DNA of 64,000 nucleotides from Streptomyces bambusae (GCF_019400985.1 NZ_WTFF01000003.1:17149-81148); one strand, 5' to 3'; numbered from the stretch's first letter, positions 34,199 through 41,778 are shown. Notes: generated from the letters alone by a model not told the origin. A program made the numbers and translations.

Positions 34199-35401
34199 TC
34201 AGCCGAAAGGGTGCGGGCCACGGGCGGCCGGCGGGCCGCGCTCGTCGTCCGGGTGCGTGGGCAGGGGACGTGCCGCGGGGGCCACGACCCGTACGACGCG
34301 CGTGCCGAGGTCACGGACCGGGGCCGGGGTCGTCTCCACGACGATGACCTGAGAGCCGGTGTGCGCGGACAACGCCTCCCGGCCGCTCCGCACCGGCGCG
34401 GCCACCGGGGAATCGGCCCGGCCCGCGCACCGCGCGGCCGCCGTGCCGGTGCCCGCATCGGTCCATGCCCGCAGGCTGTCCTGCCGGTGGTACGCCCACA
34501 GGGCGTGCCGGACGGCCGAATCCGGCGCACTGCGGCCCTGCCAGCGGGCCCAGGTGTCGCGGCCCACGGGGGAGTGCACGCTCCAGCGCACCATCAGGGC
34601 CTCGTAGGCGGCCCGTTCCACCAGCGGGCCGAGGTCGCCGTCGGGCCCGCACCGGGCGCCGAACGACTGCCGGGTGCGGTCGGGCGCGTGCAGGCAGACG
34701 ACCACGCACCGGGACCCTTCGGGCGCGGGAACGTCGAGGACGGTGACCTCGACCCCGAGGCCGTCGAGCAGCTCCGCCAGCGGCCGGGGCAGAGCGGGAG
34801 AGGGCAGGAGCGCAGGGGCGGGGGACAGCCCGTACCAGCTTCTGCGGATGAGATCGCGTTCGAGGACTTCCCAGGCCGCGTGTTCGGCGGCGGCCCGGGG
34901 ATCGGGGTGCGCGGCGACACCGGTGGACCCGGCACCGGGGCGGTGGTCGCAGCCGGGCGGGGGCCGGTGGTGGAGGAACACGGCGCCGGCGGGTACGTGC
35001 ATCGGGGTGCCGCCGGGGACGACGTGCCCGAGCACCCACAGCCGCCGGGTGCCGCGCGCCGCGTCCGCCGGCCCGTCCCGCCCGCCGCGGTCCAGTTCGG
35101 CCGGGTCGAGGGCGGGTACGCCTGTGCGGCGCAGCTCGTCGTGGGTGGCCACGACCGCAGCCTCGGCCTCGGCGGCGCGGCCCGCCAGGATGTTGCCGAC
35201 CCTTTCGAGGAGTTCGCCGCGCGCGCTCGCGACGACGTGCTCCTCCCGGTGCCCGGCAGCGCTCCCGATGACGACGGGCCGGTCGCCCGCAGCGCACACC
35301 GGATCGAACTGCGCCGAGCGGGCGGCGACGCGCGCGAAGACGACCTCGGGCCAGTCGGGGTAGGGGGCGAACACCTGGGGTTCCCAAGGGCGTGCGGCCA
35401 T
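34199..35401 (-). CDS. YcaO-domain protein (azoline/thioamide-type RiPP enzyme)
   Basis: A 400-residue YcaO protein, the family that uses ATP to activate peptide backbone amides for heterocycle or thioamide formation. Family blocks include VIGSAAGHREEHVVASARGELLERVGN, GSTGVAAHPDPRAAAEHAAWEVLERD and GPLVERAAYEALMVRWS. The C-terminus ends in PHPFG, close to the Pro-rich PHPFP tail common in azoline-forming YcaO proteins. No E1-like leader-binding partner or TfuA is encoded nearby, so it would have to act alone or with the HExxH protein. ATG 35401 overlaps the upstream stop (ATGA). The Ser-Ser end of the precursor offers possible oxazoline sites. Confidence 0.87.
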   Translation of the reverse strand: MAARPWEPQVFAPYPDWPEVVFARVAARSAQFDPVCAAGDRPVVIGSAAGHREEHVVASARGELLERVGNILAGRAAEAEAAVVATHDELRRTGVPALDPAELDRGGRDGPADAARGTRRLWVLGHVVPGGTPMHVPAGAVFLHHRPPPGCDHRPGAGSTGVAAHPDPRAAAEHAAWEVLERDLIRRSWYGLSPAPALLPSPALPRPLAELLDGLGVEVTVLDVPAPEGSRCVVVCLHAPDRTRQSFGARCGPDGDLGPLVERAAYEALMVRWSVHSPVGRDTWARWQGRSAPDSAVRHALWAYHRQDSLRAWTDAGTGTAAARCAGRADSPVAAPVRSGREALSAHTGSQVIVVETTPAPVRDLGTRVVRVVAPAARPLPTHPDDERGPPAARGPHPFG

Positions 35402-36396
35402 CAGACGCTGATCCCGGCCACGCGGGCGGCGTCCTCCAGTACCGACATCCCGTGGCCGGTGAGCGCGTCGCAGTGGTCCATCAGCGTCCGCACCCCCGCG
35501 AGCGCGTCGCGGGCCAGCTCGTCGCGGCGCAGCCGTACGGCCGCCGAGGCCGGTCCCTGCTTCCCTGAGTCCAGAACCCGCTCGTACAGCATCATGCTCC
35601 GGGCCAGCACGACCACCTGCTGGAACAGGCCGGTCAGTGGACGGGGGTCGATCCGCAGCGGGGTGGCGACCAGCTGCGCCTCGCCCTGCGCCGGCAGCAG
35701 AAAGGGCGCGGTGGCGACGGACGCGGCGTTGCAGCGGGTGTGCGCGCCCTCGTGGACCAGCGCCTCGGCCAGGCGGACCGGGCCCGGCAGGCCATCGCGG
35801 CCGGGCCCCAGGCGGCCCCGGTGGACGAACACCGCGCCGTGGACCCCGAAGTCGGTGAACCCGTCGATGGCCGACCCGTCCAGCAGGGCCACCTGGAGCA
35901 GGACCTCCGCCAGCTCCGCCCAGGCCTCGGGCCAGACCGCCGTCAGCAGTGCGACGGTCTCGCGGAGGCTCTCGCGGTCGTGCTCGCGCCACGCGACGAC
36001 GGCGGACTCCCGTGGCTTGCCGGCGTCATCGTCCCGGGCCGGCAGGCTCTTGCGGGCGCGGGCGACGCTGCGTTCGAGGTGCGGGGCGGGCGCGGCCGGC
36101 TCGACGGACCGGGCGGCGGCGTACGGCTCGACGGACCGGGCGGCGGCGTACGGCGACGGGCCGGTGACGTCTGCGCGCACCCGGTCGAGCATGCGCCCGA
36201 GCCGGCCGAGGCGCTCGGGATCCGGAGTGCCGGCGCGCACCACCCGCTGGGCGAGGTGCGCGATCTCGACGACGGCGGGGTGCGCGGCCTCGGCCGGGGT
36301 CACCGCCAGTCCGGCCCGGGCCAGGGCGGACCGGGTCATGCCGACCAGGACCGTACGCTCCTCAGCGCTCTGCCGTGCGTCGGGTGCGACACGCAC
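35401..36396 (-). CDS. HExxH-type RiPP modification protein (peptide beta-hydroxylase family)
   Basis: A 331-residue protein with EALVHEGAHTRCNAA near residue 215, the HExxH motif that names a family of RiPP-associated proteins (TIGR04267-like), now described as 2-oxoglutarate-dependent peptide beta-hydroxylases. GTG 36396 was chosen because GGAGG lies exactly 8 nt upstream; a longer frame back to 36471 has only a TTG start and no ribosome site. A 27-bp tandem duplication gives a repeated PYAAARSVE segment (around 36080-36165). The stop overlaps the YcaO start, so the two enzymes are made together. Family recognition is from the motif and context. Confidence 0.8.
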   Translation of the reverse strand: MRVAPDARQSAEERTVLVGMTRSALARAGLAVTPAEAAHPAVVEIAHLAQRVVRAGTPDPERLGRLGRMLDRVRADVTGPSPYAAARSVEPYAAARSVEPAAPAPHLERSVARARKSLPARDDDAGKPRESAVVAWREHDRESLRETVALLTAVWPEAWAELAEVLLQVALLDGSAIDGFTDFGVHGAVFVHRGRLGPGRDGLPGPVRLAEALVHEGAHTRCNAASVATAPFLLPAQGEAQLVATPLRIDPRPLTGLFQQVVVLARSMMLYERVLDSGKQGPASAAVRLRRDELARDALAGVRTLMDHCDALTGHGMSVLEDAARVAGISV

Positions 36397-36433
36397 CGCG
36401 AACACCTCCAGGTACCTGGGCGGACGAGCGGAT

Positions 36434-36460
36434 GGGCCGGAAACGCGGTATCCCCGGCCC
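36434..36460 (-). terminator. Intercistronic hairpin between precursor and enzyme genes
   Basis: GGGCCGG (36434-36440) pairs with CCGGCCC (36454-36460) around a 13-nt loop, between the precursor stop and the HExxH gene start. Such a hairpin could act as a partial terminator or RNA stabiliser that keeps precursor mRNA in excess, as in many RiPP operons. Confidence 0.5.
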
Positions 36461-36486
36461 ACCGCCCGCAACGACGTGAAGACGCG

Positions 36487-36561
36487 TCAGCTGCTCGGTA
36501 CGTCGACCATCAACGCGAGCTCGGGCAGCTCCTCCTCGGGGATCTGCTCGATGTCTTCCAT
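36487..36561 (-). CDS. RiPP precursor peptide, 24 residues
   Basis: A very short gene below usual calling limits. The peptide begins MEDIEQIP, has an acidic Glu-Leu-rich middle (EEELPELAL) and ends MVDVPSS. A GGGAG ribosome site lies 6 nt before the ATG at 36561. It is the first gene after a good promoter (36619-36647) and directly precedes the HExxH and YcaO genes, all on the minus strand. The acidic amphipathic N-terminal part would be the leader and the C-terminal VDVPSS the core, with Ser for azoline formation and Asp or Val for hydroxylation. Assignment rests on position, ribosome site and composition. Confidence 0.75.
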   Translation of the reverse strand: MEDIEQIPEEELPELALMVDVPSS

Positions 36562-36618
36562 CCCGATCTCCCTTCCGAAAGGCCGGCTCCACCGCTGTCG
36601 GGGACATCCGGCAATGTC

Positions 36619-36647
36619 ACGCTAGGCAGGCCGGCAAGCCCTCACAA
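36619..36647 (-). promoter_or_regulatory. Predicted promoter of the RiPP operon
   Basis: On the minus strand TTGTGA (36647-36642) and TAGCGT (36624-36619) are separated by 17 nt, a good vegetative-type promoter. Transcription would start near 36612, leaving a 5' leader of about 50 nt before the precursor ATG. Confidence 0.6.
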
Positions 36648-36828
36648 GCGGTAATCGCGACATCGCACACGTGCTGCCGCCGACGGGGCCGACCCGGTCC
36701 ACGGCGTGTCCCGCCTGCCCGGACACCCATGCCAGGCCCGGTGGAACGGTCGTCAACCGCCTGCCGAATAAGGTCTCTTGACGCTTCGTCACATCATGCT
36801 GTCGAGTGATGGCATGCCGTGAACCAGG

Positions 36829-36856
36829 CCCGGGACCCGGGACCCGGGACCCCGGG
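36829..36856. repeat. CCCGGGA tandem repeats upstream of glycosyltransferase
   Basis: Three exact CCCGGGA units and a fourth CCCCGGG lie 44-71 bp before the GT4 start. The rest of the 36648-36899 gap shows a TTGACG at 36779-36784 but no ORF of note and no clear -10 partner. Confidence 0.7.
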
Positions 36857-36899
36857 CGCCTCGCCCGATCGCGGCCCACGAGGAGGAGAAGCCGGAGAG

Positions 36900-38051
36900 A
36901 TGCGCCTCGCCTACCTGCATGCCGGAAGCATCCCTTCCGTCTTCGCCAACGGTGTCCACGTCATGCGCATGTGCGACGCCTTCACCGCCGCCGGCCACGA
37001 GGTCACCCTGTACACCCTCCCCGGCTCCCATCCCGCCGACGATCCGTACACCTACTACGGCGTGCGCCACCGGTTCCCCATCCGCACGGTTCCCGTCCCG
37101 GACCACACGCCCTCGGGCTACTGGAAACGCGCCGAACGCGTACGGGCCCTGCTGGAACGCGACGGCGTGCCGGAGCTCGTCTACGGACGGGACCCCTACA
37201 GCCTCTGCGCCGCCGCGGACCTCGCCCCGTTCGTCTACGAGGCCCATCAGCTGCGCAGGGACCTCGAACCGGCCGGAACCGAACGCGACCTGCTGGCCCG
37301 GCCACGGCTCGTACGTCTCGTCACCATCACCCACGCCCTCGCCCACGACCTGCGGACCACGTACCCCGACCTGGGCGCCCTGCCGATCCTGGTGGCCCCC
37401 GACTGCGCCGACCCGGCCGAGCCCACCCCGGACCATCCGCTCCGACAGTTCCCCGGCCGCCCGGACGTGCCGCGGATCGGCTACGTCGGCCATCTCTACG
37501 AAGGGCGCGGCATCGGCCTCGTCCTCCGCCTCGCCCGCCGCTTCCCGGGCCTCGACTTCCATCTCGTCGGCGGCACCCCCGAGTACCGCGCACGCTGGGA
37601 AACGAGCTGCGACCTGTCCAACGTGCACTTCCACGGGCACCGTCCGCCACCGGAACTTCCCTCCTACTACCGGCACTTCGACGTACTCCTGTCCCCCCAC
37701 CAGAGCAAGGTCTACACCTGGGGCAAGCTCGACGAGATCGGCCGCTGGACCTCTCCCATGAAGGTGTTCGAGTACATGGCCCAGGGACTTCCCATGATCG
37801 TCTCGGACCTTCCCGTACTGCGCGAGGTCCTGCAGGACCGGGTCAACTGCCTGCTGCGCCCGCCCGACGACACCGACGCATGGGCTGACGCGCTCACCGA
37901 ACTGCTCGCGGACGGGTCGCTGCGCCGCAGGCTCGGCGACGAGGCGCGCCGACAGCTCCTGGAGCGCTACACCTGGCGCCGTCGCGCCGACTCGGTCCTC
38001 GCGGGCCTGCCCCCGGCAGCGCCGGCGGCCACCGGACCCGAGGGCCGCTGA
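36900..38051 (+). CDS. GT4-type glycosyltransferase
   Basis: A 383-residue GT-B-fold transferase. The N-terminal half (MRLAYLHAGSIPSVFANGVHVMRMC) and the C-terminal nucleotide-sugar site (RIGYVGHLYEGRGIGLVL, SPMKVFEYMAQGLPMIVSDLPVLREVL with the conserved Glu) are intact. ATG 36900 follows GGAGAAGCCGGAGAG. It diverges from the RiPP operon and its stop overlaps the next start (TGATG), so it pairs with the epimerase. Whether it glycosylates the peptide or a cell-surface glycan is undecided. Confidence 0.87.
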   Translation: MRLAYLHAGSIPSVFANGVHVMRMCDAFTAAGHEVTLYTLPGSHPADDPYTYYGVRHRFPIRTVPVPDHTPSGYWKRAERVRALLERDGVPELVYGRDPYSLCAAADLAPFVYEAHQLRRDLEPAGTERDLLARPRLVRLVTITHALAHDLRTTYPDLGALPILVAPDCADPAEPTPDHPLRQFPGRPDVPRIGYVGHLYEGRGIGLVLRLARRFPGLDFHLVGGTPEYRARWETSCDLSNVHFHGHRPPPELPSYYRHFDVLLSPHQSKVYTWGKLDEIGRWTSPMKVFEYMAQGLPMIVSDLPVLREVLQDRVNCLLRPPDDTDAWADALTELLADGSLRRRLGDEARRQLLERYTWRRRADSVLAGLPPAAPAATGPEGR

Positions 38052-38989
38052 TGCGGGCGGTGGTGACCGGCGCGGCCGGGTTCATCGGCTCCCATCTGTG
38101 CGCCCACCTGCTGGCCGCCGGTGACACCGTCGTCGGCATCGACGCGCTCACCGACTACTACGACCCGGCCCTCAAACAGCGCAACCTGCGCGAGCTGGCA
38201 CCCCACCCCGCCTTCACCTGCCACCGGCGCGACCTGCTCGCCGCCGACCTCGACGCCCTCCTCGACGGGGCGGACGTCGTCTACCACCTCGCGGGCCAGC
38301 CCGGTGTCCGGTCCTCCTGGGGTGCCGACTTCGTCCATTGCGCCGACCGCAATCTGCTGGCCACGCAGGCCCTGGTCGAGGCGGCCCGCAAGCGTCCCCT
38401 GCGCAAGTTCGTCTACGCCTCCAGCTCCTCCGTGTACGGCACCGCGTCCGCCTTTCCCACCCCCGAGACGGCCTGTCCCCGGCCCGTATCGCCGTACGGC
38501 GTGACCAAGCTGGCAGCCGAGCACGTGTGCGAGGTCTACCGCACGGCCTACGGGCTGCCCAGCGTCTCGCTGCGGCTGTTCACCGTGTACGGTCCCCGCC
38601 AGCGGCCCGACATGGCTTTCGCCCGGCTCATCCGTGCCGCGTTGGCGGGCGAACCCTTTCCCCTGCACGGCGACGGCGAGCAGACCCGCGACTTCACCTA
38701 CGTACTCGACGTCGTCACCGCCATGCGGTCCGCCGCCTGCGCCTCGTTCACCGGCGTGGCCAACATCGGCGGCGGCTGCCCGCTCTCGATGAAGCAGGCC
38801 CTCACCACGGTCGAGCAGCTGATCGGACCGGTCACCCTGGACCCGCGGCCGGAAGGCCCCGGAGAGGCCCGGCACACCGGAGCCGACATCACCCTCGCCG
38901 CACGGGAGTTCGGCTACCGGCCCGCGACGGACCTGTACAGCGGGCTGGCCGCCATGGTCCGGTACGCGACGACGTCCGGGTACCGCTAG
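38051..38989 (+). CDS. NAD-dependent nucleotide-sugar epimerase/dehydratase
   Basis: A 312-residue extended SDR. GAAGFIGSH is the NAD site, YASSSSVYG carries the active Ser/Thr strand and SPYGVTKLAAEH the Tyr-Lys pair; LRLFTVYGPRQRPDMAF is typical of UDP-sugar 4-epimerases acting on glucuronate or glucose. It overlaps the glycosyltransferase by one base and probably provides its sugar donor. The TAG stop lies inside the left arm of hairpin element copy 2. Confidence 0.88.
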   Translation: MRAVVTGAAGFIGSHLCAHLLAAGDTVVGIDALTDYYDPALKQRNLRELAPHPAFTCHRRDLLAADLDALLDGADVVYHLAGQPGVRSSWGADFVHCADRNLLATQALVEAARKRPLRKFVYASSSSVYGTASAFPTPETACPRPVSPYGVTKLAAEHVCEVYRTAYGLPSVSLRLFTVYGPRQRPDMAFARLIRAALAGEPFPLHGDGEQTRDFTYVLDVVTAMRSAACASFTGVANIGGGCPLSMKQALTTVEQLIGPVTLDPRPEGPGEARHTGADITLAAREFGYRPATDLYSGLAAMVRYATTSGYR

Positions 38990-39154
38990 GGCCTGTCCGG
39001 CGGATCATGGCCGGGGCCGCGACGCCTGGCACGGCACCTCGCCGCGTTGCCGAAACGCCCCAATAGCTCCGCTATCGAGGCGCTCCGGCGCCTTGCGATG
39101 CACCGCACCAGACGCCGCGGCCTTTCCGACCCTGATCCGCCGGACAGGCCCTAG
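38986..39154. repeat. Long hairpin element, copy 2 (bidirectional terminator position)
   Basis: A 169-bp element with a perfect 22-bp terminal inverted repeat (38986-39007 and 39133-39154; end CTAGGGCCTGTCCGGCGG). Inner arms share the GACGCCTGGCAC...CACCAGACGCCGCGG segments of copy 1, and the tip is ATAG-CTCCG-CTAT at 39063-39075. It fills exactly the gap between two convergent genes, and its ends supply both TAG stop codons, so it must also end transcription in both directions. Confidence 0.85.
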
Positions 39155-39975
39155 CCCTCCAGGTCGGCGGCCAGCGCCAGCGGCTGCCACTCCGCCACCA
39201 GCCGCTCGGTGATCTGCTCCCCGGCCCAGACGATCTGCCGCGGGGTCAGGTAGTCGCGGTAGCCGCCGATGATCCCCCGCCTGGTCTTGTACGACTCGAC
39301 GTCGTCCGGGCTCCCGGGCCGCAGCTTCTCCGAATCGAGGCTGTCGGACACCTCCATGGCACGCATCCGGCCGAAACCGCCGAACTCCACGGCTTCCCGT
39401 ACCGTGTCAGGTGACGGGCAGGGCACACCGCAGAATTCCATGACCCGGGCGAGCTCTCCGGCGGTGTCGGCCGTCAGCCGCTCGTAGGAGGTCAGCAGGA
39501 AACCGTCGGGAACCTCGCGGCGGGCATGCCAGATGTTCCAGAACTCGACGCAGGTGCGAAGGCTCCCCTCCTCGGCCGTCAGGAAGTCGCCCAGCTCCCC
39601 GCTGTAGGGGTGGCCCGGCCGACGGGTGCGCTGGAAGTACTGCGAGACCATGGTGTCCCGCAGGTCCCTGGTGATGAAGACCACCTTGCGGCCGCGGTAC
39701 CAGCTCTTGTCCGTGGACAGCTCCTCCGGCGAGCGCCGGGCCACCCGGTCGTCGTGCCAGAAGGCGATCCGCGGGATGCCCGGTGCGATGTCGGCGAACC
39801 CGGTGAGCTGCAGGTCCTTGCAGACCTCCATCGGCAGGCCCCAGCCCGTCGAAATGGCCTTCGCCATCATGACCCGGAGCCAGGTGCGCCCGCTCTTGGG
39901 AAAGGACACGACGACGACGTCGGCGGATTCGCGAGCCTGCCAGAGCCCCGGCTCGGGCGGGGTGGGGATCGTCAT
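39151..39975 (-). CDS. Sulfotransferase domain protein
   Basis: A 274-residue PAPS-dependent sulfotransferase. VVVSFPKSGRTWLRVMM is the 5'-phosphosulfate loop, FITRDLRDTMVSQYFQRTRR the 3'-phosphate site, and RRGIIGGYRDYLTP the C-terminal PAPS contact. It resembles the P-loop sulfotransferases acting on small molecules or sugars. ATG 39975 is isolated; the gene converges with the epimerase. It could decorate the RiPP or a glycan made by the GT4-epimerase pair; neither is shown. Confidence 0.88.
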   Translation of the reverse strand: MTIPTPPEPGLWQARESADVVVVSFPKSGRTWLRVMMAKAISTGWGLPMEVCKDLQLTGFADIAPGIPRIAFWHDDRVARRSPEELSTDKSWYRGRKVVFITRDLRDTMVSQYFQRTRRPGHPYSGELGDFLTAEEGSLRTCVEFWNIWHARREVPDGFLLTSYERLTADTAGELARVMEFCGVPCPSPDTVREAVEFGGFGRMRAMEVSDSLDSEKLRPGSPDDVESYKTRRGIIGGYRDYLTPRQIVWAGEQITERLVAEWQPLALAADLEG

Positions 39976-40353
39976 GGCCGCCAGTGTCCTCGGCCACTGT
40001 GCGGCGTACAAGTACACACACTCCCGCCTGAGGCAAGGGGCGGCCGAGCCCATCACGGTATCGGCGCCGGGGACGCCGTCCGACGTACGCCCCCGACGGA
40101 ACGGCCGTCGACCAGGCGGGCCTGGATCCGGACCCGCGCGCCCGGCGGCGCGGTAGGTCCTGCTGGGCCACAGGGCAATCGTGCTGCACTGCTGACGGTG
40201 CGTCGGAAAGGTCAGCATGAGGTCAGCAAGAGGTCAGCATGAGTCCTGCAAGACCTGGGGACAGCTGACCGGACAGGCGAATCGTTGTACGCTGCCGGGA
40301 CCGCCCTTGACCTGCACGAGCAGGCAGGGAGCAGACACACCGGGAGTTGTTCC
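39976..40353. promoter_or_regulatory. panD control region
   Basis: This 378-bp gap has no convincing ORF. Three 11-bp direct repeats lie at 40210-40242. A candidate panD promoter is CTGACC (40265-40270), a 17-nt spacer and TACGCT (40288-40293). Confidence 0.45.
40210..40242 (+). repeat. Three head-to-tail 11-bp repeats upstream of panD
   Basis: GGTCAGCATGA, GGTCAGCAAGA and GGTCAGCATGA follow one another without gaps, one per DNA turn. This spacing is used by SARP-type activators and other proteins that bind one face of DNA. They end 22 bp before the candidate -35 box. Confidence 0.6.
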
Positions 40354-40773
40354 ATGCTTCGCACCATGTTCAAGTCCAAGATCCATCGGGCCACCGTCAC
40401 GCAGGCCGATCTGCACTATGTCGGATCCGTGACCGTCGACGCCGATCTCATGGAGGCGGCCGACCTGCTGCCCGGGGAGCTCGTGCACATCGTCGACATC
40501 GACAACGGGGCTCGGCTGGAGACGTACGTCATCGAGGGCGAGCGCGGGTCCGGGGTGATCGGGATCAACGGTGCCGCCGCCCACCTCGTGCACCCCGGCG
40601 ACCTGGTGATCCTCATCAGCTACGCGCAGGTCGAGGACGCCGAGGCGCGCGCCCTGAAGCCGCGGGTCGTGCACGTCGACCGGGACAACCGGATCGTCGA
40701 GCTGGGTGCGGACCCGTCCGCCCCGGTGCCCGGCACCGAGCAGCAGCGCAGCCCGCACGCGGTCGGCGTCTGA
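40354..40773 (+). CDS. panD: Aspartate 1-decarboxylase precursor
   Basis: Makes beta-alanine from L-aspartate for pantothenate and coenzyme A. The 139-residue proenzyme self-cleaves between Gly24 and Ser25 ([10 protein letters not shown]) to form its pyruvoyl cofactor. Other family segments are [29 protein letters not shown] and [24 protein letters not shown] precedes ATG 40354. Only four bases separate it from the next gene. Confidence 0.96.
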   Translation: MLRTMFKSKIHRATVTQADLHYVGSVTVDADLMEAADLLPGELVHIVDIDNGARLETYVIEGERGSGVIGINGAAAHLVHPGDLVILISYAQVEDAEARALKPRVVHVDRDNRIVELGADPSAPVPGTEQQRSPHAVGV

Positions 40774-40777
40774 GCCC

Positions 40778-41440
40778 GTGGCTGCGGAGCCGGCGCCGAG
40801 CCTGACCCTGCTGCACACCTCCCCGGTGCACGTCCCGGTCTTCGACGCGCTGCGTGACCGGGATCACCCCGGGGCGGTGCTGCGCCACCTGGTGGCGCCG
40901 CAGCTGCTGGACCGGGCCCGCGCCGAAGGGCCGGAGGCGGTCGCCGAGGACATCCGGGCGCTGCTCGCCCAGGAGCCGCAGGGAGCCCCCGGCGGGCCGG
41001 TGCTGTGCACCTGCTCCACCATCGGCGGGGTCGCGGAGGCGCTCGCGCCCGCGCTCGGGGTGCCCGTGCTGCGGGTGGACCGGCCCATGTGCGCGGCCGC
41101 CGTCCGGCTCGGCCCGCGCATCGAGGTGCTCGCCACGGTGGCGAGCACCCTGGCTCCCACGGCGGCCCTGATCGAGGAGGAGGCGGGCCCGGAGCCGGTC
41201 CGGGTCCGCACCTGGCTGGTCGAGGGCGCCTGGGCGTGCTTCGAGGCCGATGACACCGCCGGCTACCTCGCCCTGGTGGCCGCCGCCGCGGACGCCGTCA
41301 CCGACGCCGACGCGATCGTGCTGGCCCAGGCCTCCATGGCCGGCGCCGCGGACCTGGTCACCACCCGGATCCCGGTCCTGGCCAGCCCCGCGCCCGGCCT
41401 CGCCGCGGCCTTGGCGGCCCCGGCCCGACGGAAGGCGTAG
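40778..41440 (+). CDS. Asp/Glu racemase-family protein
   Basis: A 220-residue protein of the aspartate/glutamate racemase superfamily. The two catalytic-type cysteines appear in LCTCSTIGG (with flanking Ser/Thr) and PMCAAAVR, and symmetric halves of the fold are visible. GTG 40778 starts 4 bp after panD, so it shares the operon. It might provide or balance D/L-aspartate, or be a relative such as an arylmalonate decarboxylase or hydantoin racemase; substrate is uncertain. Confidence 0.78.
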   Translation: MAAEPAPSLTLLHTSPVHVPVFDALRDRDHPGAVLRHLVAPQLLDRARAEGPEAVAEDIRALLAQEPQGAPGGPVLCTCSTIGGVAEALAPALGVPVLRVDRPMCAAAVRLGPRIEVLATVASTLAPTAALIEEEAGPEPVRVRTWLVEGAWACFEADDTAGYLALVAAAADAVTDADAIVLAQASMAGAADLVTTRIPVLASPAPGLAAALAAPARRKA

Positions 41441-41468
41441 CCGGGCAGAACGGGGGAAGGTGGGGCAT

Positions 41469-41663
41469 ATGGCACAGATGGACCAGACCCAGCCTCCGCC
41501 GCCCGAGCCCCAGCCCCAGCCCGATCCGGCGCCGAACCCCTTCCCGGACCCCGAGCCCATCCCGCGGCCGGTGCCCCCGGAGCCGGGCCCCTTCCCGGAA
41601 CCCGACCCGGTGCCCACCCCGCCGGGACCGCCCCCGATCCCGCAGCCCGGCCCGTTGAGCTGA
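41469..41663 (+). CDS. Small proline-rich protein (64 aa)
   Basis: Starts ATG 41469 behind GGGGAAGG. After MAQMDQTQ nearly the whole protein is Pro, Glu and Asp with few hydrophobic residues (PPPPEPQPQPDP, PFPDPEPIPRP). It would be an extended, acidic, disordered polypeptide without membrane segments. The good ribosome site and terminators just after the stop favour a real gene. Function unknown. Confidence 0.55.
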   Translation: MAQMDQTQPPPPEPQPQPDPAPNPFPDPEPIPRPVPPEPGPFPEPDPVPTPPGPPPIPQPGPLS

Positions 41664-41679
41664 TCGGCGTATCCGCTCC

Positions 41680-41703
41680 CGCTCCCGTGCCCCGCCGGGA
41701 GCG
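41680..41703 (+). terminator. Terminator after the proline-rich gene
   Basis: CGCTCCCG pairs with CGGGAGCG around an 8-nt loop, 17 bp after the stop. Confidence 0.65.
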
Positions 41704-41741
41704 GGGCCGACCCGTGCCCGGGGCGCAGTCGGGACATGACG

Positions 41742-41778
41742 CGGCCGGGGCGCGTGCTGCTGCCGTGCGCCCCGGCCG
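41742..41778. terminator. Strong bidirectional terminator before gnd 3' end
   Basis: A perfect 12-bp stem (CGGCCGGGGCGC with GCGCCCCGGCCG) and a 13-nt loop separate the convergent panD operon and gnd. Confidence 0.75.

Noticed and set aside
36397..36471. Longer HExxH protein starting at TTG 36471
   Set aside because: No ribosome site precedes it, the added residues are Arg/Pro-rich, and the stretch holds a hairpin; GTG 36396 has an ideally spaced GGAGG.
31099..36561. Lanthipeptide, lasso or thiopeptide assignment for the RiPP locus
   Set aside because: No LanB/LanM/LanKC, lasso cyclase/protease or Diels-Alderase-type gene is present, and the precursor has no Cys.
36780..36820. Inverted repeat TCACATCATGC...GCATGCCGTGA before the GT4 gene
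   Set aside because: Only 9 of 11 positions pair and there is no second copy, so I do not call it an operator.
40210..40242. 11-bp repeats read as a CRISPR-like array
   Set aside because: There are no spacers between units; only three contiguous repeats.
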